From: Agromyces aurantiacus
GTDB lineage: Bacteria > Actinomycetota > Actinomycetes > Actinomycetales > Microbacteriaceae
DNA: 64,000 bases
Assembly (NCBI RefSeq): GCF_016907355.1
Contig: NZ_JAFBBW010000001.1
Location: forward strand, 2,914,001 to 2,978,000
Direction: 5' to 3'
In this document: positions 41,256-50,087 of the stretch, piece by piece
Position numbering within the stretch: position 1 is the stretch's first letter
How the letters are laid out: each line of letters opens with the position of its first letter
Translations under genes and position numbers: made by a program
Notes under the pieces: generated by a model
The model's input: the letters and a program-made list of their open reading frames with translations, nothing else
Database searches by the model: none
What the model was told of the DNA's origin: nothing

Positions 41256-42590
41256 GTGAGCGCCACGAGAGTCTTCGTCGCCCGACTCGCCGGGTGCCCC
41301 GTCTTCGACCCCGCGGGCGACCGCGTGGGCAAGGTACGCGACGTGCTCGTCGTGTACCGCAAGTCCGATCCGCCGCGCGTGGTGGGCCTCATCGTCGAGA
41401 TCCCGGGCAAGCGCCGGGTGTTCGTCTCGATCGGGCGGGTCACCTCGATCGGCGGCGGCCAGATCATCACGACGGGCCTGATCAACCTGCGCCGGTTCGA
41501 GCAGCGCGGCGGCGAGGTGCGCGTGATCGCCGAGATGCTCGGCCGCAAGGTCGCCTTCAACGACGGCTCGGGCACAGCGTCGATCGAGGATGTCGCGATC
41601 GAGGAGCGCGAGCCCGGCGAGTGGGAGGTCGACCAGCTGTTCGTGCGGCGGCCCAAGACGAGCGCGTCGCCGTTCGCGAAGGGCCCGTCGGCGTACGTCA
41701 CGTGGCGCGAGGTGCGCGAGACGACCGCCGCAGGCGAGGCGCAGTCGGCCGAGCAGCTGATCGCCACGTACTCCGAGCTGAAGCCCGCCGACCTCGCGAA
41801 CACGCTCCTCGACCTGCCGCCGCGGCGCCGGCAGGAGGTCGCGGCCGAGCTGCCCGACGACCGGCTCGCCGACGTGCTCGAGGAGATGCCGGAGTCCGAC
41901 CAGGTCGAGATCCTCGCCAAGCTCGGCGACGACCGCGCGGCCGACGTGCTCGACCACATGCAGCCCGACGACGCCGCCGACCTCATCGCGCAGCTGCCCG
42001 AGGACCGCGGCGAGCACCTGCTCGAGCTCATGGAGCCCGAAGAGGCGGAGGACGTGCGCTTCCTGCTCTCCTACGGCCCCGACACCGCGGGCGGCCTCAT
42101 GACCACCGAGCCGATCATCGTGTCGGCGGATGCCACGGTGGCCGAGGGCCTCGCCCTGATCCGCCGCCACGACCTGCCGCCCGCGCTCGGCGCGGCCGTG
42201 TGCGTGACCCTGCCGCCGTACGAGCCGCCCACCGGGCGCTTCCTCGGGATCGTGCACTTCCAGCGGATGCTGCGCTACCCGCCGCACGAGCGCCTTGGCT
42301 CCCTCATCGACCAGGGGCTCGAGCCCGTCACGGCCGACACCTCCGCCGCCGAGGTGAGCCGCATCCTCGCCAGCTACGATCTGGTGTCGGTCCCCGTCGT
42401 CGACGAGAAGCACCGGCTCGTCGGCGTCGTCACGATCGACGACGTGCTCGACTACCTGCTGCCCGATGACTGGCGCAGTCATCCCGATGACGAATCGGAG
42501 GTGACGAGACGCGCGACCGCCCGCGCCCAGCTGGCCACCGGCAGTATCCCGATCGCACCCGGAAGGAGGGCAGGAGATGGCTCGCGCTGA
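41256..42590 (+). CDS. MgtE N-domain/CBS protein with PRC-barrel, no transporter domain
   Basis: 444 aa, soluble. An N-terminal PRC-barrel-like part (about 1-110; FDPAGDRVGKVRDVLV) is followed by an MgtE intracellular N domain built of helical repeats (about 170-275; ADVLEEMPESDQVEILAKL, AADVLDHMQPDDAADLIAQLPEDRG) and two CBS domains (about 280-435; TTEPIIVSADATVAEGLALI, SVPVVDEKHRLVGVVTIDDVLDYLL). The membrane part of MgtE is missing, so it is a Mg2+/nucleotide sensor without the channel (Rv1232c type). First gene of a four-gene overlapping operon. Confidence 0.85.
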   Translation: MSATRVFVARLAGCPVFDPAGDRVGKVRDVLVVYRKSDPPRVVGLIVEIPGKRRVFVSIGRVTSIGGGQIITTGLINLRRFEQRGGEVRVIAEMLGRKVAFNDGSGTASIEDVAIEEREPGEWEVDQLFVRRPKTSASPFAKGPSAYVTWREVRETTAAGEAQSAEQLIATYSELKPADLANTLLDLPPRRRQEVAAELPDDRLADVLEEMPESDQVEILAKLGDDRAADVLDHMQPDDAADLIAQLPEDRGEHLLELMEPEEAEDVRFLLSYGPDTAGGLMTTEPIIVSADATVAEGLALIRRHDLPPALGAAVCVTLPPYEPPTGRFLGIVHFQRMLRYPPHERLGSLIDQGLEPVTADTSAAEVSRILASYDLVSVPVVDEKHRLVGVVTIDDVLDYLLPDDWRSHPDDESEVTRRATARAQLATGSIPIAPGRRAGDGSR

Positions 42591-43101
42591 GTCCGACGAC
42601 CGTCGGTTCGACACCCCGAAGGGGCTGCGGCGATCTACGCCGCCCCTGCGCCTCTCCGGCGACCGGGATCGCTTCGGGCGGTTCACCGAGTGGGTCGCGC
42701 GCGCGATGGGCACGCCGTGGTTCCTCCTCGCGCTCTCGCTCTTCGTCGTCGCGTGGATGCTCTGGAACACGTTCGCGCCGGCCGACTGGCAGTTCGACCG
42801 CGCCGACTACGGGTTCATCGCGCTGACGCTCGTGCTCTCGCTGCAGGCCTCGTACGCGGCGCCGCTGATCCTGCTCGCGCAGAATCGGCAGGACGACCGC
42901 GACCGCGTGCAGATCGAGCAGGACCGCCAGCGCGCGGAGCGCAACCTCGCCGACACCGAGTACCTCGCCCGCGAGGTCGTGGCCCTGCGTCTCGCGGTGC
43001 GCGACCTCGCGTCGAAGGAGTTCATCCGGCAGGAGCTGCGGCAGGTGCTCGACGAGCTCGACCGTCGCGACGAGGAGGAGGCGACGCATGCCGCGTCCTG
43101 A
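42577..43101 (+). CDS. DUF1003 membrane protein
   Basis: 174 aa. Cytoplasmic basic N-terminus, two membrane helices (about 45-65 and 76-98, with the conserved SLQASYAAPLILLAQNRQDDRDR), then a long coiled coil (100-165). DUF1003 proteins are widespread and uncharacterised. It starts 14 nt inside the previous gene, with GGAAGGAGG as binding site, and its end overlaps mrp by 14 nt. Confidence 0.85.
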   Translation: MARAESDDRRFDTPKGLRRSTPPLRLSGDRDRFGRFTEWVARAMGTPWFLLALSLFVVAWMLWNTFAPADWQFDRADYGFIALTLVLSLQASYAAPLILLAQNRQDDRDRVQIEQDRQRAERNLADTEYLAREVVALRLAVRDLASKEFIRQELRQVLDELDRRDEEEATHAAS

Positions 43102-44263
43102 CGCGGCCGACGTCGAGCGCGCCGTGCGGGCCGCCCTCGCCGCCGTCGTCGACCCCGAGATCCGCAAGCCGATCACCGAGCTCGACATGGTCGAGCGGGT
43201 CGCGGCGACCGAGACGGGCGTCGAGGTGGGCATCCGGCTCACGATCGTCGGCTGCCCCGCGTCCGACCGCATCGAGCGCGACGTGCGCGCGGCGGCCGAG
43301 CAGGTCGTCGGCGCCGGCAACGCGGTGGTCGAGCTCGGCGTCATGACGCCCGAGCAGCGCGCGGCGCTCACCGAGCGGCTCCGCGGCGGCCGGGCCGCGC
43401 GCGGCAATCCGTTCGGGCCGGGCACGCTCACGCGCGTGGTCGCAGTCACGAGCGGCAAGGGCGGCGTCGGCAAGTCGACGCTCACGGCCAACCTCGCGGT
43501 CGCGCTCGCGGCGCGCGGGCTCTCGGTCGGCCTCGTCGACGCCGACGTGCACGGCTTCTCGATCCCCGGCCTGCTCGGGCTGGTCGACGAGCACGGTACC
43601 GCCTCACGCCCCACCCGGGTCGACGACATGATCCTGCCACCCGTGGCGCACGGCGTGAAGGTGATCTCGATCGGGATGTTCGTCGAGCCGACCGAGCCCG
43701 GGGGCCGCGGCTCGTCGGTCGCGGTCGCCTGGCGCGGCCCGATGCTGCACCGCACGCTGCAGCAGTTCCTGACCGACGTGTACTTCGGCGACCTCGACGT
43801 GCTGCTCGTCGACCTGCCGCCCGGCACGGGCGACGTCGCGATCTCGCTCGGCCAGCTGCTGCCGAACGCCGAGGTCGTCGTGGTCACGACCCCGCAGCCC
43901 GCGGCGGCCGACGTGGCCGAGCGTTCGGGCCTCGTGGCCCGGCAGACGGGCCAGCGCGTGGTGGGCGTGATCGAGAACATGGCGGGCCTCGCGCAGCCCG
44001 ACGGCTCGCTGCTCGACCTGTTCGGCTCGGGCGGCGGCGACGAGGTCGCGCGGCGGCTGTCGGCGGGCGTCGAGGATCCGGTGCCGCTGCTCGCGAGCGT
44101 GCCCCTCAGCGTCGCGCTCCGCCGCGGCGGAGACGAGGGCCGGCCCGTGGTGCTCGCCGAGCCCGACGACCCGGCCGCACGCGCAATCGAGCAGGCCGCC
44201 GCCGCGCTCGCTGCCCGCCCGCGCTCGCTCGCGGGGCGCCGCCTCGACGTCTCGGTGCGGTGA
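43088..44263 (+). CDS. mrp: Mrp/ApbC-type Fe-S carrier P-loop ATPase, CxxC motif absent
   Basis: 391 aa. An N-terminal DUF59/MIP18-like domain (1-95; ITELDMVERV, GCPASDRIERDV) precedes the deviant Walker A TSGKGGVGKST (121-131), VDADVHGFSIPGLLG, WRGPMLHRTLQQFLTDV, LLVDLPPGTGDVAISLGQL and VVTTPQPAAADVAERSG. The segment that in most Mrp proteins reads ENMxxFxCPxCG is ENMAGLAQPDG, without the two bridging cysteines, a feature I also associate with other actinobacterial Mrp proteins. It probably still transfers clusters or acts as an ATPase adaptor. Coupled to the genes on both sides. Confidence 0.88.
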   Translation: MPRPDAADVERAVRAALAAVVDPEIRKPITELDMVERVAATETGVEVGIRLTIVGCPASDRIERDVRAAAEQVVGAGNAVVELGVMTPEQRAALTERLRGGRAARGNPFGPGTLTRVVAVTSGKGGVGKSTLTANLAVALAARGLSVGLVDADVHGFSIPGLLGLVDEHGTASRPTRVDDMILPPVAHGVKVISIGMFVEPTEPGGRGSSVAVAWRGPMLHRTLQQFLTDVYFGDLDVLLVDLPPGTGDVAISLGQLLPNAEVVVVTTPQPAAADVAERSGLVARQTGQRVVGVIENMAGLAQPDGSLLDLFGSGGGDEVARRLSAGVEDPVPLLASVPLSVALRRGGDEGRPVVLAEPDDPAARAIEQAAAALAARPRSLAGRRLDVSVR

Positions 44264-45159
44264 ACCGGATGCCGCGCGCCGACCGCCCGCGTCGCGAGCT
44301 CGCGGCCGCCCTCCTCGCCGCCGCCGTCGCCACGGGCCTCGGCGCGTGCGCCCCCGGCGCGCCGGCGGAGACCGACGACGCCGATCTCCCGGAGGGCCTC
44401 ACGGTCGCCGTGCAGCAGGGCCGGCTCGACGCGCCGCAGGGCCGCCTCGTGCTGCACTTCGAGAACACCGGCGACCCGCTGACGGTCACCGCGCTCGAGG
44501 TCCGCTCCCCCGCTCTCGAGCCCGGCATGCGCCGGGACGAGCCGTTCGAGCTCGGCGCCGACGACGCGCTCGACATCCGGCTCGACCTCACCGGCACCGT
44601 GTGCGACGGCGATCCGGCCGGCATCGAGATCGCGGTCGACGTGCAATCGGCCGACGGCGCCGAGCCGTCCGGCGTGCTCGTGCCCGAGGATCCGTTCGGC
44701 ACGATGGCGAGGATCGCCGACGCCGACTGCCTCGCCGAGTCCGCCGCCGCCGTGGCCGCGATCTCGATGCCCGAGCGCCTTCGCAGTGAGGGCTCGGGCG
44801 AGGCGAGGCGCGCGTGGATCGACGTGCGCGTCGAACCCGTGGCCACGGGCGGCGGCACGATGCACCTGGATGGCGTCTCCGCGACGACCCTGCTCGGCAA
44901 CGAGGAGGGGCTCGACTGGCCGCTCGACCTCGACGTCGCGGCCGGCGACGCGCCCTTCACGATCGCGCTCGCGGTCAAGCCCGCCCGCTGCGACGCGCAC
45001 GCCCTCGCCGACGACAAGCGCGGCACGATCCTGCCGTTCACGATCGCGACGGGCGACGGGCGCGAGGGCCGGCTCGACCGTCCCTCGGGCAATGCGCTGA
45101 AGGCCGACCTCTACGCCTACTACGCCGAGCGCTGCGGCCTGCAGCAGCCCGCGGGCTAG
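44260..45159 (+). CDS. predicted lipoprotein, unknown function
   Basis: 299 aa. A signal with basic N-terminus and lipobox ATGLGAC (Cys about residue 30) leads to two beta-rich repeats (about 45-165 and 175-290), each ending in a cysteine-bearing segment (GTVCDGDPAGIEI; KPARCDAHALADDKRG), so it looks like a duplicated immunoglobulin-type domain. The GTG overlaps the mrp stop (GTGA). Its TAG stop shares CTAG with the stop of the convergent lyase gene. Confidence 0.75.
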   Translation: MNRMPRADRPRRELAAALLAAAVATGLGACAPGAPAETDDADLPEGLTVAVQQGRLDAPQGRLVLHFENTGDPLTVTALEVRSPALEPGMRRDEPFELGADDALDIRLDLTGTVCDGDPAGIEIAVDVQSADGAEPSGVLVPEDPFGTMARIADADCLAESAAAVAAISMPERLRSEGSGEARRAWIDVRVEPVATGGGTMHLDGVSATTLLGNEEGLDWPLDLDVAAGDAPFTIALAVKPARCDAHALADDKRGTILPFTIATGDGREGRLDRPSGNALKADLYAYYAERCGLQQPAG

Positions 45160-46685
45160 GCGCGGGGCTCGACCACCCGCGCGAGCAGTTCGATGAGCAG
45201 CCGCTCGGTGAGCGCTCCGGGCAGGGCCTCCACGAGCGCGAGCACGGGTGCGAGCCGGTCGGGCAGCGCGCCGCCCGACCCGTCACCGCCGCCGAGCAGG
45301 CCGAACGCCGCGAGCAGCGCGGCGGCCGCGTCGGAGTCGAGACCCGCGGACGCCGCGGCGAGCGCCCGGGTCCCGCCGGGCAGCCCCTCCGCGAGGTGCC
45401 CGACCAGCGCCGCACCGTCGATCGGAGGCGTGCCGCGCACCGCGTCGGCGGCCGCCGCGAGCGCATCGGCGAGGTCGTCGGCCACCGACTCCGTGACCGG
45501 CGTGACCGTCAGGTGCGTCGTGTGCGGCAGACGCGTGCCGTCGGCCTGCGCGAGCCCGGGCTGGAGCTGCAGCTGCCATCCGGCCGCGCGCGCCGCATCC
45601 GCCCAGTGGTGGGGGTCGACGCGGCGCTCGGGCGCGACGCGCTCGTCGGCGGCGACCGCGAGCAGCGGACCGGTGGGCTCGCCCACCACCCGGAGCCCCT
45701 CGATGCGCGCGATCGCCTCGCGCAACGCCGCGGTCGCCCGCGCGGCGCGCGAAGTGAGCTCGGCGAAGCCCGGCTCGCCGATCGCCTCCGTGATCGCCCA
45801 TGCGGCGGCGAGCGGTCCGGCGGGCTTGGAACCGGCCATCGTTGGGTTCACCACGGGGTAGCCCGGCCAGCCGGTGGTCGCGAAGTACTGGTGCCGCTGC
45901 CGGTCGCGACCGCGCGTGAGCAGCACCGAGACGCCCTTCGGCGCGTAGCCGTACTTGTGCAGGTCGGCGGAGAGGCTCGTGACGCCGGGCACGCGGAAGT
46001 CCCAGGCCGGCACCGCGACGGGCCAGAACGCGAGGGCGAACCCGCCGATGCACGCGTCGACGTGCAACGGGATGCCGGGCGCGGCGCACGCGGCGGCGAC
46101 CTCCTCGACCGGATCGAGCGTCGCGAAGGGGTAGGACGGCGCGCTCACGACGACGAGCGCCACGTCGTCGCCGAGCCGCGAGGCGATGGCCTCGGCCGAC
46201 GGCGCGCCGGTCGCCGGGTCGACCGGCACGAGGTCGAGCTCGAGCCCGAAGTACTCGGCGGCCTTGTGGAACGCCGCATGGGCGGTGACGGGCGCCACGA
46301 GGCGCGGCCCGCCGGCGGACGACCCGCCTGCTGCGCGCCACGCGTCGCGCGCGCCCTTGACGGCGAGCAGGCAGCTCTCGGTGCCGCCCGACGTGACGGA
46401 GCCGACCACCGCCTCCGCGTCATGCCCGCCCTCGCCGTGGAACACCCTCCGGGCGAAGCCGACCAGCCCGGCCTCCATCGCCGCGACCGAGGTGAACGTG
46501 GTCGGGTCGAGGCCGTTCACGGGCTGCATGAGCCGAGCCGCGCCCGCGGCGAGCTCGTCGAGCTCGGGCTCCCCTGAGTCGTAGACGTACGAGAGCACGC
46601 GCCCGCCGTGCGTCGGGGCGTCGGCGGCCCTGAGCGCGGCGATCTCGGCGAGGATGTCGGCGGGCGCGCGCCGCAGCACGCTCAT
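45156..46685 (-). CDS. PLP-dependent lyase of the sphingosine-1-phosphate lyase type
   Basis: 509 aa. Group II decarboxylase fold with the motif set of S1P lyases and not of glutamate decarboxylases: SGGTES (99-104), HVDACIGGF (208-216), and the PLP lysine K244 in SADLHKYGYAPKG. S1P lyase splits long-chain base phosphates into an aldehyde and phosphoethanolamine. The first 95 residues replace the eukaryotic membrane anchor, and a C-terminal 90-residue helical extension (430-509) is unassigned. It overlaps the MFS_2 transporter gene by ATGA, so they are one unit. The true substrate is not known. Confidence 0.8.
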   Translation of the reverse strand: MSVLRRAPADILAEIAALRAADAPTHGGRVLSYVYDSGEPELDELAAGAARLMQPVNGLDPTTFTSVAAMEAGLVGFARRVFHGEGGHDAEAVVGSVTSGGTESCLLAVKGARDAWRAAGGSSAGGPRLVAPVTAHAAFHKAAEYFGLELDLVPVDPATGAPSAEAIASRLGDDVALVVVSAPSYPFATLDPVEEVAAACAAPGIPLHVDACIGGFALAFWPVAVPAWDFRVPGVTSLSADLHKYGYAPKGVSVLLTRGRDRQRHQYFATTGWPGYPVVNPTMAGSKPAGPLAAAWAITEAIGEPGFAELTSRAARATAALREAIARIEGLRVVGEPTGPLLAVAADERVAPERRVDPHHWADAARAAGWQLQLQPGLAQADGTRLPHTTHLTVTPVTESVADDLADALAAAADAVRGTPPIDGAALVGHLAEGLPGGTRALAAASAGLDSDAAAALLAAFGLLGGGDGSGGALPDRLAPVLALVEALPGALTERLLIELLARVVEPRA

Positions 46686-48049
46686 CGCGCCGCCTCGAGC
46701 GCGACATCCGCGTCGACGTCGCCGCGCCGGAGCGGGTACCGAGCGAGCGGCACGAGGCTGAGCAGCACGAGCCCGGCGGGCAGCAGGCTGAAGGCCACGA
46801 CGATGCCGGCGATCGCCGCGGGCGGCTGGTCGACCACGGCCGAGCCGACCGACTCGACGTACCCGGTCAGGGCGAGCACGATCGTGAGCAGCGTCGCGCC
46901 GAGCGCCATGCCCGCGGTCTCCCCCGCCGTCCAGACGCCGCCGAAGCTGCCGGCGCGGCCGTCGCCGTGCTCGCGCGCGTCGTGCGAGATCACGTCGGGG
47001 AGCATCGCCATGGGCAGCGACTGCATGCCCGCGTACGCGGCGCCGGCGAGCGCGACGGGCGCGTACACCCACGGGCCGGGAGCCCACAGCATGCCCGCGA
47101 GGGTCGCGGCGGCCACCGCGAACAGCACGCTCGCGAACGCGAAGCCGCGCTCCTTGCCGATGCGGCGGGCCAGGCGGCCCCACAGCGGCGCGCACAGCAC
47201 GGCCGGCCCGATCAGGGCGAGGAAGAGGAACGTCAGGGCGTCCTCGGAGGAGAGCACGCGCACCGCGACGTAGTTGGCTCCCGCGAGCATGAGCCCGGTC
47301 GCGAGGCCCTGCAGCACGAACGCCGCGAGCAGGTCGCGGAACGGCCGGCTGCGGCGCAGCGCGGCGATCCCCTCGGCATACCCGTCGCGGAGCCGTCGGG
47401 CGGCGCGGGGTCCGAGCGGTGCGCCGCGCGGCGCGGTGGTCGTCGCGACGAGCATGCCGGCGCCGATGACGACGCCCGCGACGACCGCCATTACGAGGTA
47501 GCCGAGCGCCTCGTCGCCGCCGCCCGCGCGGCGCAGCAGGGGCCCACCCGCCCCGAAGAGCAGGATCGCCAGGCTCAGCACCACGACCCGCCAGGTCAGC
47601 AGGCGGGTGCGGGCGTCGTAGTCGTCGGTGAGTTCGGCCGGCAGCGCGATGTAGGGCACCTGGAACAGGCTGAACGCCGTCGCGGTCGCCAGGAACGCGA
47701 CGAGCACCCACGCGCCGGCCGTCACGGGCGGCAGCCCGGCGGGGACGGCGAACGTCGCGGCGAACGCGAGCGGCAGCGCGATCGCCCCGACGCGCATCCA
47801 GGTTCGCCGGGTCCCGGACGCGGCGAGCGCGCGGTCGCTCCGCTCGCCGATCCACGGGTCGATCACGACGTCCCACACCTTGGCGGCGGTCACGACGAGC
47901 CCCGCCGCGAGCGCGGTCACCCCGAGGGTGTCGGTCAGGTAGAACACGAGGACCAGCCCGGGCAGCGTCGCGAACCCGCCGGTGCCGATCGAGCCGATCG
48001 CGTACCGGGTCACGACGCCGCGGGCCAGACGTCGCTCCGGTGCGCTCAT
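46682..48049 (-). CDS. GPH/MFS_2-type transporter
   Basis: 455 aa, 12 predicted membrane helices. The cytoplasmic loop VWDVVIDPWIGERSDR after helix 2 (about 58-73) is the MelB/MFS_2 signature, with the matching PLWGRLARRIGKERGF in the second half. Members move sugars with Na+ or H+, and the eukaryotic branch (MFSD2) moves lysolipids and sphingosine phosphate. Coupled to the S1P-lyase-like gene downstream. ATG 6 nt after TATGCT. Confidence 0.8.
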   Translation of the reverse strand: MSAPERRLARGVVTRYAIGSIGTGGFATLPGLVLVFYLTDTLGVTALAAGLVVTAAKVWDVVIDPWIGERSDRALAASGTRRTWMRVGAIALPLAFAATFAVPAGLPPVTAGAWVLVAFLATATAFSLFQVPYIALPAELTDDYDARTRLLTWRVVVLSLAILLFGAGGPLLRRAGGGDEALGYLVMAVVAGVVIGAGMLVATTTAPRGAPLGPRAARRLRDGYAEGIAALRRSRPFRDLLAAFVLQGLATGLMLAGANYVAVRVLSSEDALTFLFLALIGPAVLCAPLWGRLARRIGKERGFAFASVLFAVAAATLAGMLWAPGPWVYAPVALAGAAYAGMQSLPMAMLPDVISHDAREHGDGRAGSFGGVWTAGETAGMALGATLLTIVLALTGYVESVGSAVVDQPPAAIAGIVVAFSLLPAGLVLLSLVPLARYPLRRGDVDADVALEAAR

Positions 48050-48055
48050 GCGGGA

Positions 48056-48088
48056 AGCATATCCCCGGGCGCGACCCCGCCCTAGACT
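48056..48088. promoter_or_regulatory. face-to-face leaderless promoters of the transporter and the aldehyde dehydrogenase
   Basis: Minus TATGCT (48056-48061) is 6 nt before the transporter ATG, plus TAGACT (48083-48088) 6 nt before the dehydrogenase GTG. The two starts are only 45 nt apart, so each -35 region falls on or near the other's -10. Confidence 0.55.
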
Positions 48089-48094
48089 GGCCGC

Positions 48095-49654
48095 GTGTCC
48101 AACGCCGCCACCCGAACGCCGGTCCCCACCACGTACGACACGCTCCTCGCCGACCTCGTCGCGTCGAGCGGGCGCACCGTCGCCGTGCCCACGCCCTCCA
48201 CCGGCGAACGGCTGGTCGACCTGCCCCGCTCGAACGCCGACGACGTGCGCGGCGCGGTCTCCCGCGCTCGTCTCGCGCAGCTCGCGTGGGCCCGCGCCGG
48301 GTTCGCCGCGCGCCGGCGGATCCTGCTCCGCGCGCACGACCTTCTGCTCGACCGGCGCGAGCAGCTGCTCGACCTGACCCAGCTCGAGAGCGGCAAGACG
48401 CGCGGGCAGGCCTTCGAGGAGGTCTTCCAGGCCGCGGCGGTCGCGCGCTGGAACGGGCGGATGGCACGGCGCGTGCTCGGCGGCGGACGCCGGCGGGCCG
48501 GCATCCCGCTGGTGCTCTCGACGCGCGTGCGCTACCGGCCGAAGGGCGTCGTCGGCGTGATCACGCCGTGGAACTACGCGGTGAGCCTGGCCGCCATGGA
48601 CGTCGTGCCGGCCCTCGCCGCCGGGTGCGCCGTCGTGCAGAAGGCCGACGACCAGGGCGCGCTGTCGGTGCTCGCGCTGCGCCGGGCGTTCATCGACGCG
48701 GGCCTGCCCGAGGCGGTCTGGTCGGTCGTCGCCGGCGAGCCCGGCGAGGTCGGCGAGGCGCTGACCGACGAGGTCGACTACATCTGCTTCACCGGGTCGA
48801 CCGCCACCGGGCGCCGCATCGCCGAGAAGGCCGGCCGACGGCTCGTGGGGGCCTCGCTCGAGCTCGGCGGCAAGAACGCCCTCATCGTGCTCGACGACGT
48901 CGACGTCGACCAGGCGGCCGCGGATGCCGCGCACGCGTGCTTCTCGTCGATGGGCCAGCTGTGCGTCTCGATCGAGCGCATGTACGTGCACCGGGCGGTG
49001 GCCGAGCCGTTCACCGCCGCGCTCGCGGCGCGGCTCGGCGACCCGCGCATCGGGTCGGGACTCGACCACGAGGCCGACTACGGAACGCTCGCGACCGCGC
49101 AGCAGCTCGAGCGCGTGCGCGCCCACCTCGACGACGCACTGGCCAAGGGCGCGAAGGTGCTCGTCGGCGGCCGTCACCGTCCGGACATCGGGCCGTGGGC
49201 GTTCGAGCCGACGGTGCTCACCGACGTGACGCCCGACATGCGCGTGCTCTCCGAGGAGACCTTCGGCGCGATCGCGAGCCTCGCCGTGGTCGACGGCGAG
49301 ACCGAGGCGGTGCTCCTCGCGAACGAGTCCGAGTACGGCCTGAACGCGTCGGTGCTCACCGGGTCGACGCGGCACGGCCGGCGCCTGGCCGAGCTCATCG
49401 ACGCGGGCAGCATCAACGTGAACGAGGGCTATCGCGGCAGCTTCGGCTCGGTGGACGCGCCGATGGGCGGGCTCAAGGAGTCGGGCGTCGGCCGCCGCAA
49501 CGGGCGCGAGGGGCTGCTGCGCTTCGTCGACCCCGTGACGGTGTCGGTGAACCGGCGGCTGATCCCGCTGCCGCACACGGGCCGCGAGTACGAGCGCCTC
49601 GGCGGCGTGCTCGTGCTGCTCGCCCGCGCGCTGCGCGCGATCGGGCGGGCCTGA
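48095..49654 (+). CDS. aldehyde dehydrogenase, GabD2-like
   Basis: 519 aa, NAD(P)-dependent aldehyde oxidation. ITPWNYAVSLAAMDVVPALAAG (NAD site), FTGSTATGR, the catalytic Glu in LELGGKNAL and the catalytic Cys in SSMGQLCVSIERM are in place. SVDAPMGGLKESGVGRRNGREGL is the usual C-terminal motif. The C-terminal extension ends in a hydrophobic helix (LGGVLVLLARALRAIG). It is close to mycobacterial GabD2 (succinate-semialdehyde dehydrogenase), but membrane-associated long-chain aldehyde dehydrogenases have similar tails. Divergent from the lyase-transporter unit. Confidence 0.85.
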   Translation: MSNAATRTPVPTTYDTLLADLVASSGRTVAVPTPSTGERLVDLPRSNADDVRGAVSRARLAQLAWARAGFAARRRILLRAHDLLLDRREQLLDLTQLESGKTRGQAFEEVFQAAAVARWNGRMARRVLGGGRRRAGIPLVLSTRVRYRPKGVVGVITPWNYAVSLAAMDVVPALAAGCAVVQKADDQGALSVLALRRAFIDAGLPEAVWSVVAGEPGEVGEALTDEVDYICFTGSTATGRRIAEKAGRRLVGASLELGGKNALIVLDDVDVDQAAADAAHACFSSMGQLCVSIERMYVHRAVAEPFTAALAARLGDPRIGSGLDHEADYGTLATAQQLERVRAHLDDALAKGAKVLVGGRHRPDIGPWAFEPTVLTDVTPDMRVLSEETFGAIASLAVVDGETEAVLLANESEYGLNASVLTGSTRHGRRLAELIDAGSINVNEGYRGSFGSVDAPMGGLKESGVGRRNGREGLLRFVDPVTVSVNRRLIPLPHTGREYERLGGVLVLLARALRAIGRA

Positions 49655-49660
49655 CCCGTA

Positions 49661-49691
49661 GCCCGACCGGGCCGGGACCCGGCGCTCGGGC
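49661..49691. terminator. hairpin between convergent aldehyde dehydrogenase and tatB
   Basis: GCCCGA (49661-49666) pairs with TCGGGC (49686-49691), and inside it CCGGG with CCCGG (49678-49682), with one 3-nt bulge. It lies in the 37-nt gap between the two stops and can serve both. Confidence 0.5.
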
Positions 49692-50081
49692 CTAGGTCGC
49701 CTCGGAGTCGAACGGCGCGCCCTCGCCGGCGGCCAGCGCCTCGCGCTTGCGCTTGCGCTGCAGGTAGGCGGAGTTCTCGTTCACGGCCGCGCGCGCGACG
49801 ACCGGCCTGGCCGGCTCGGCGAACGGGTCGACCTCGGTCAGCGCCTCGCGGATGATGCGCCGCGGGTCGTACTGGCGCGGGTCGAGCTTGCGCCAGTCGA
49901 CCTCGTCGAAGTCGGGACCCATCTCCTCGCGCACGCGCGACTTCGCGCCGTTGGCCATGTCGCGCATCGACCGCACGAACTTGCCGAGCTGGGCGGCGTA
50001 GTGCGGGAGCCGCTCGGGACCGAGCAGGAACACGGCGATCACCCCGATGATGAGGAGCTTCTCGAAGGTGAGGCCGAACAT
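49692..50081 (-). CDS. tatB: twin-arginine translocase subunit TatB
   Basis: 129 aa. N-terminal membrane helix with FGLTFEKLLIIGVIAVFLLGPERLP (the FGLxxxE...GPxRLP TatB pattern), an amphipathic helix (GKFVRSMRDMANGAKSRVREEM) and a charged tail. It binds Tat signal peptides with TatC, which is not in this window. The mRNA appears leaderless (TATCCT 6 nt before the ATG). Confidence 0.9.
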   Translation of the reverse strand: MFGLTFEKLLIIGVIAVFLLGPERLPHYAAQLGKFVRSMRDMANGAKSRVREEMGPDFDEVDWRKLDPRQYDPRRIIREALTEVDPFAEPARPVVARAAVNENSAYLQRKRKREALAAGEGAPFDSEAT

Positions 50082-50087
50082 GCGTCA

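Noticed and set aside
45156..46685. Glutamate decarboxylase forming a GABA shunt with the GabD2-like dehydrogenase
   Set aside because: The lysine and aspartate motifs match S1P-lyase-type enzymes and not the GadB pattern; kept as an alternative for the dehydrogenase only.
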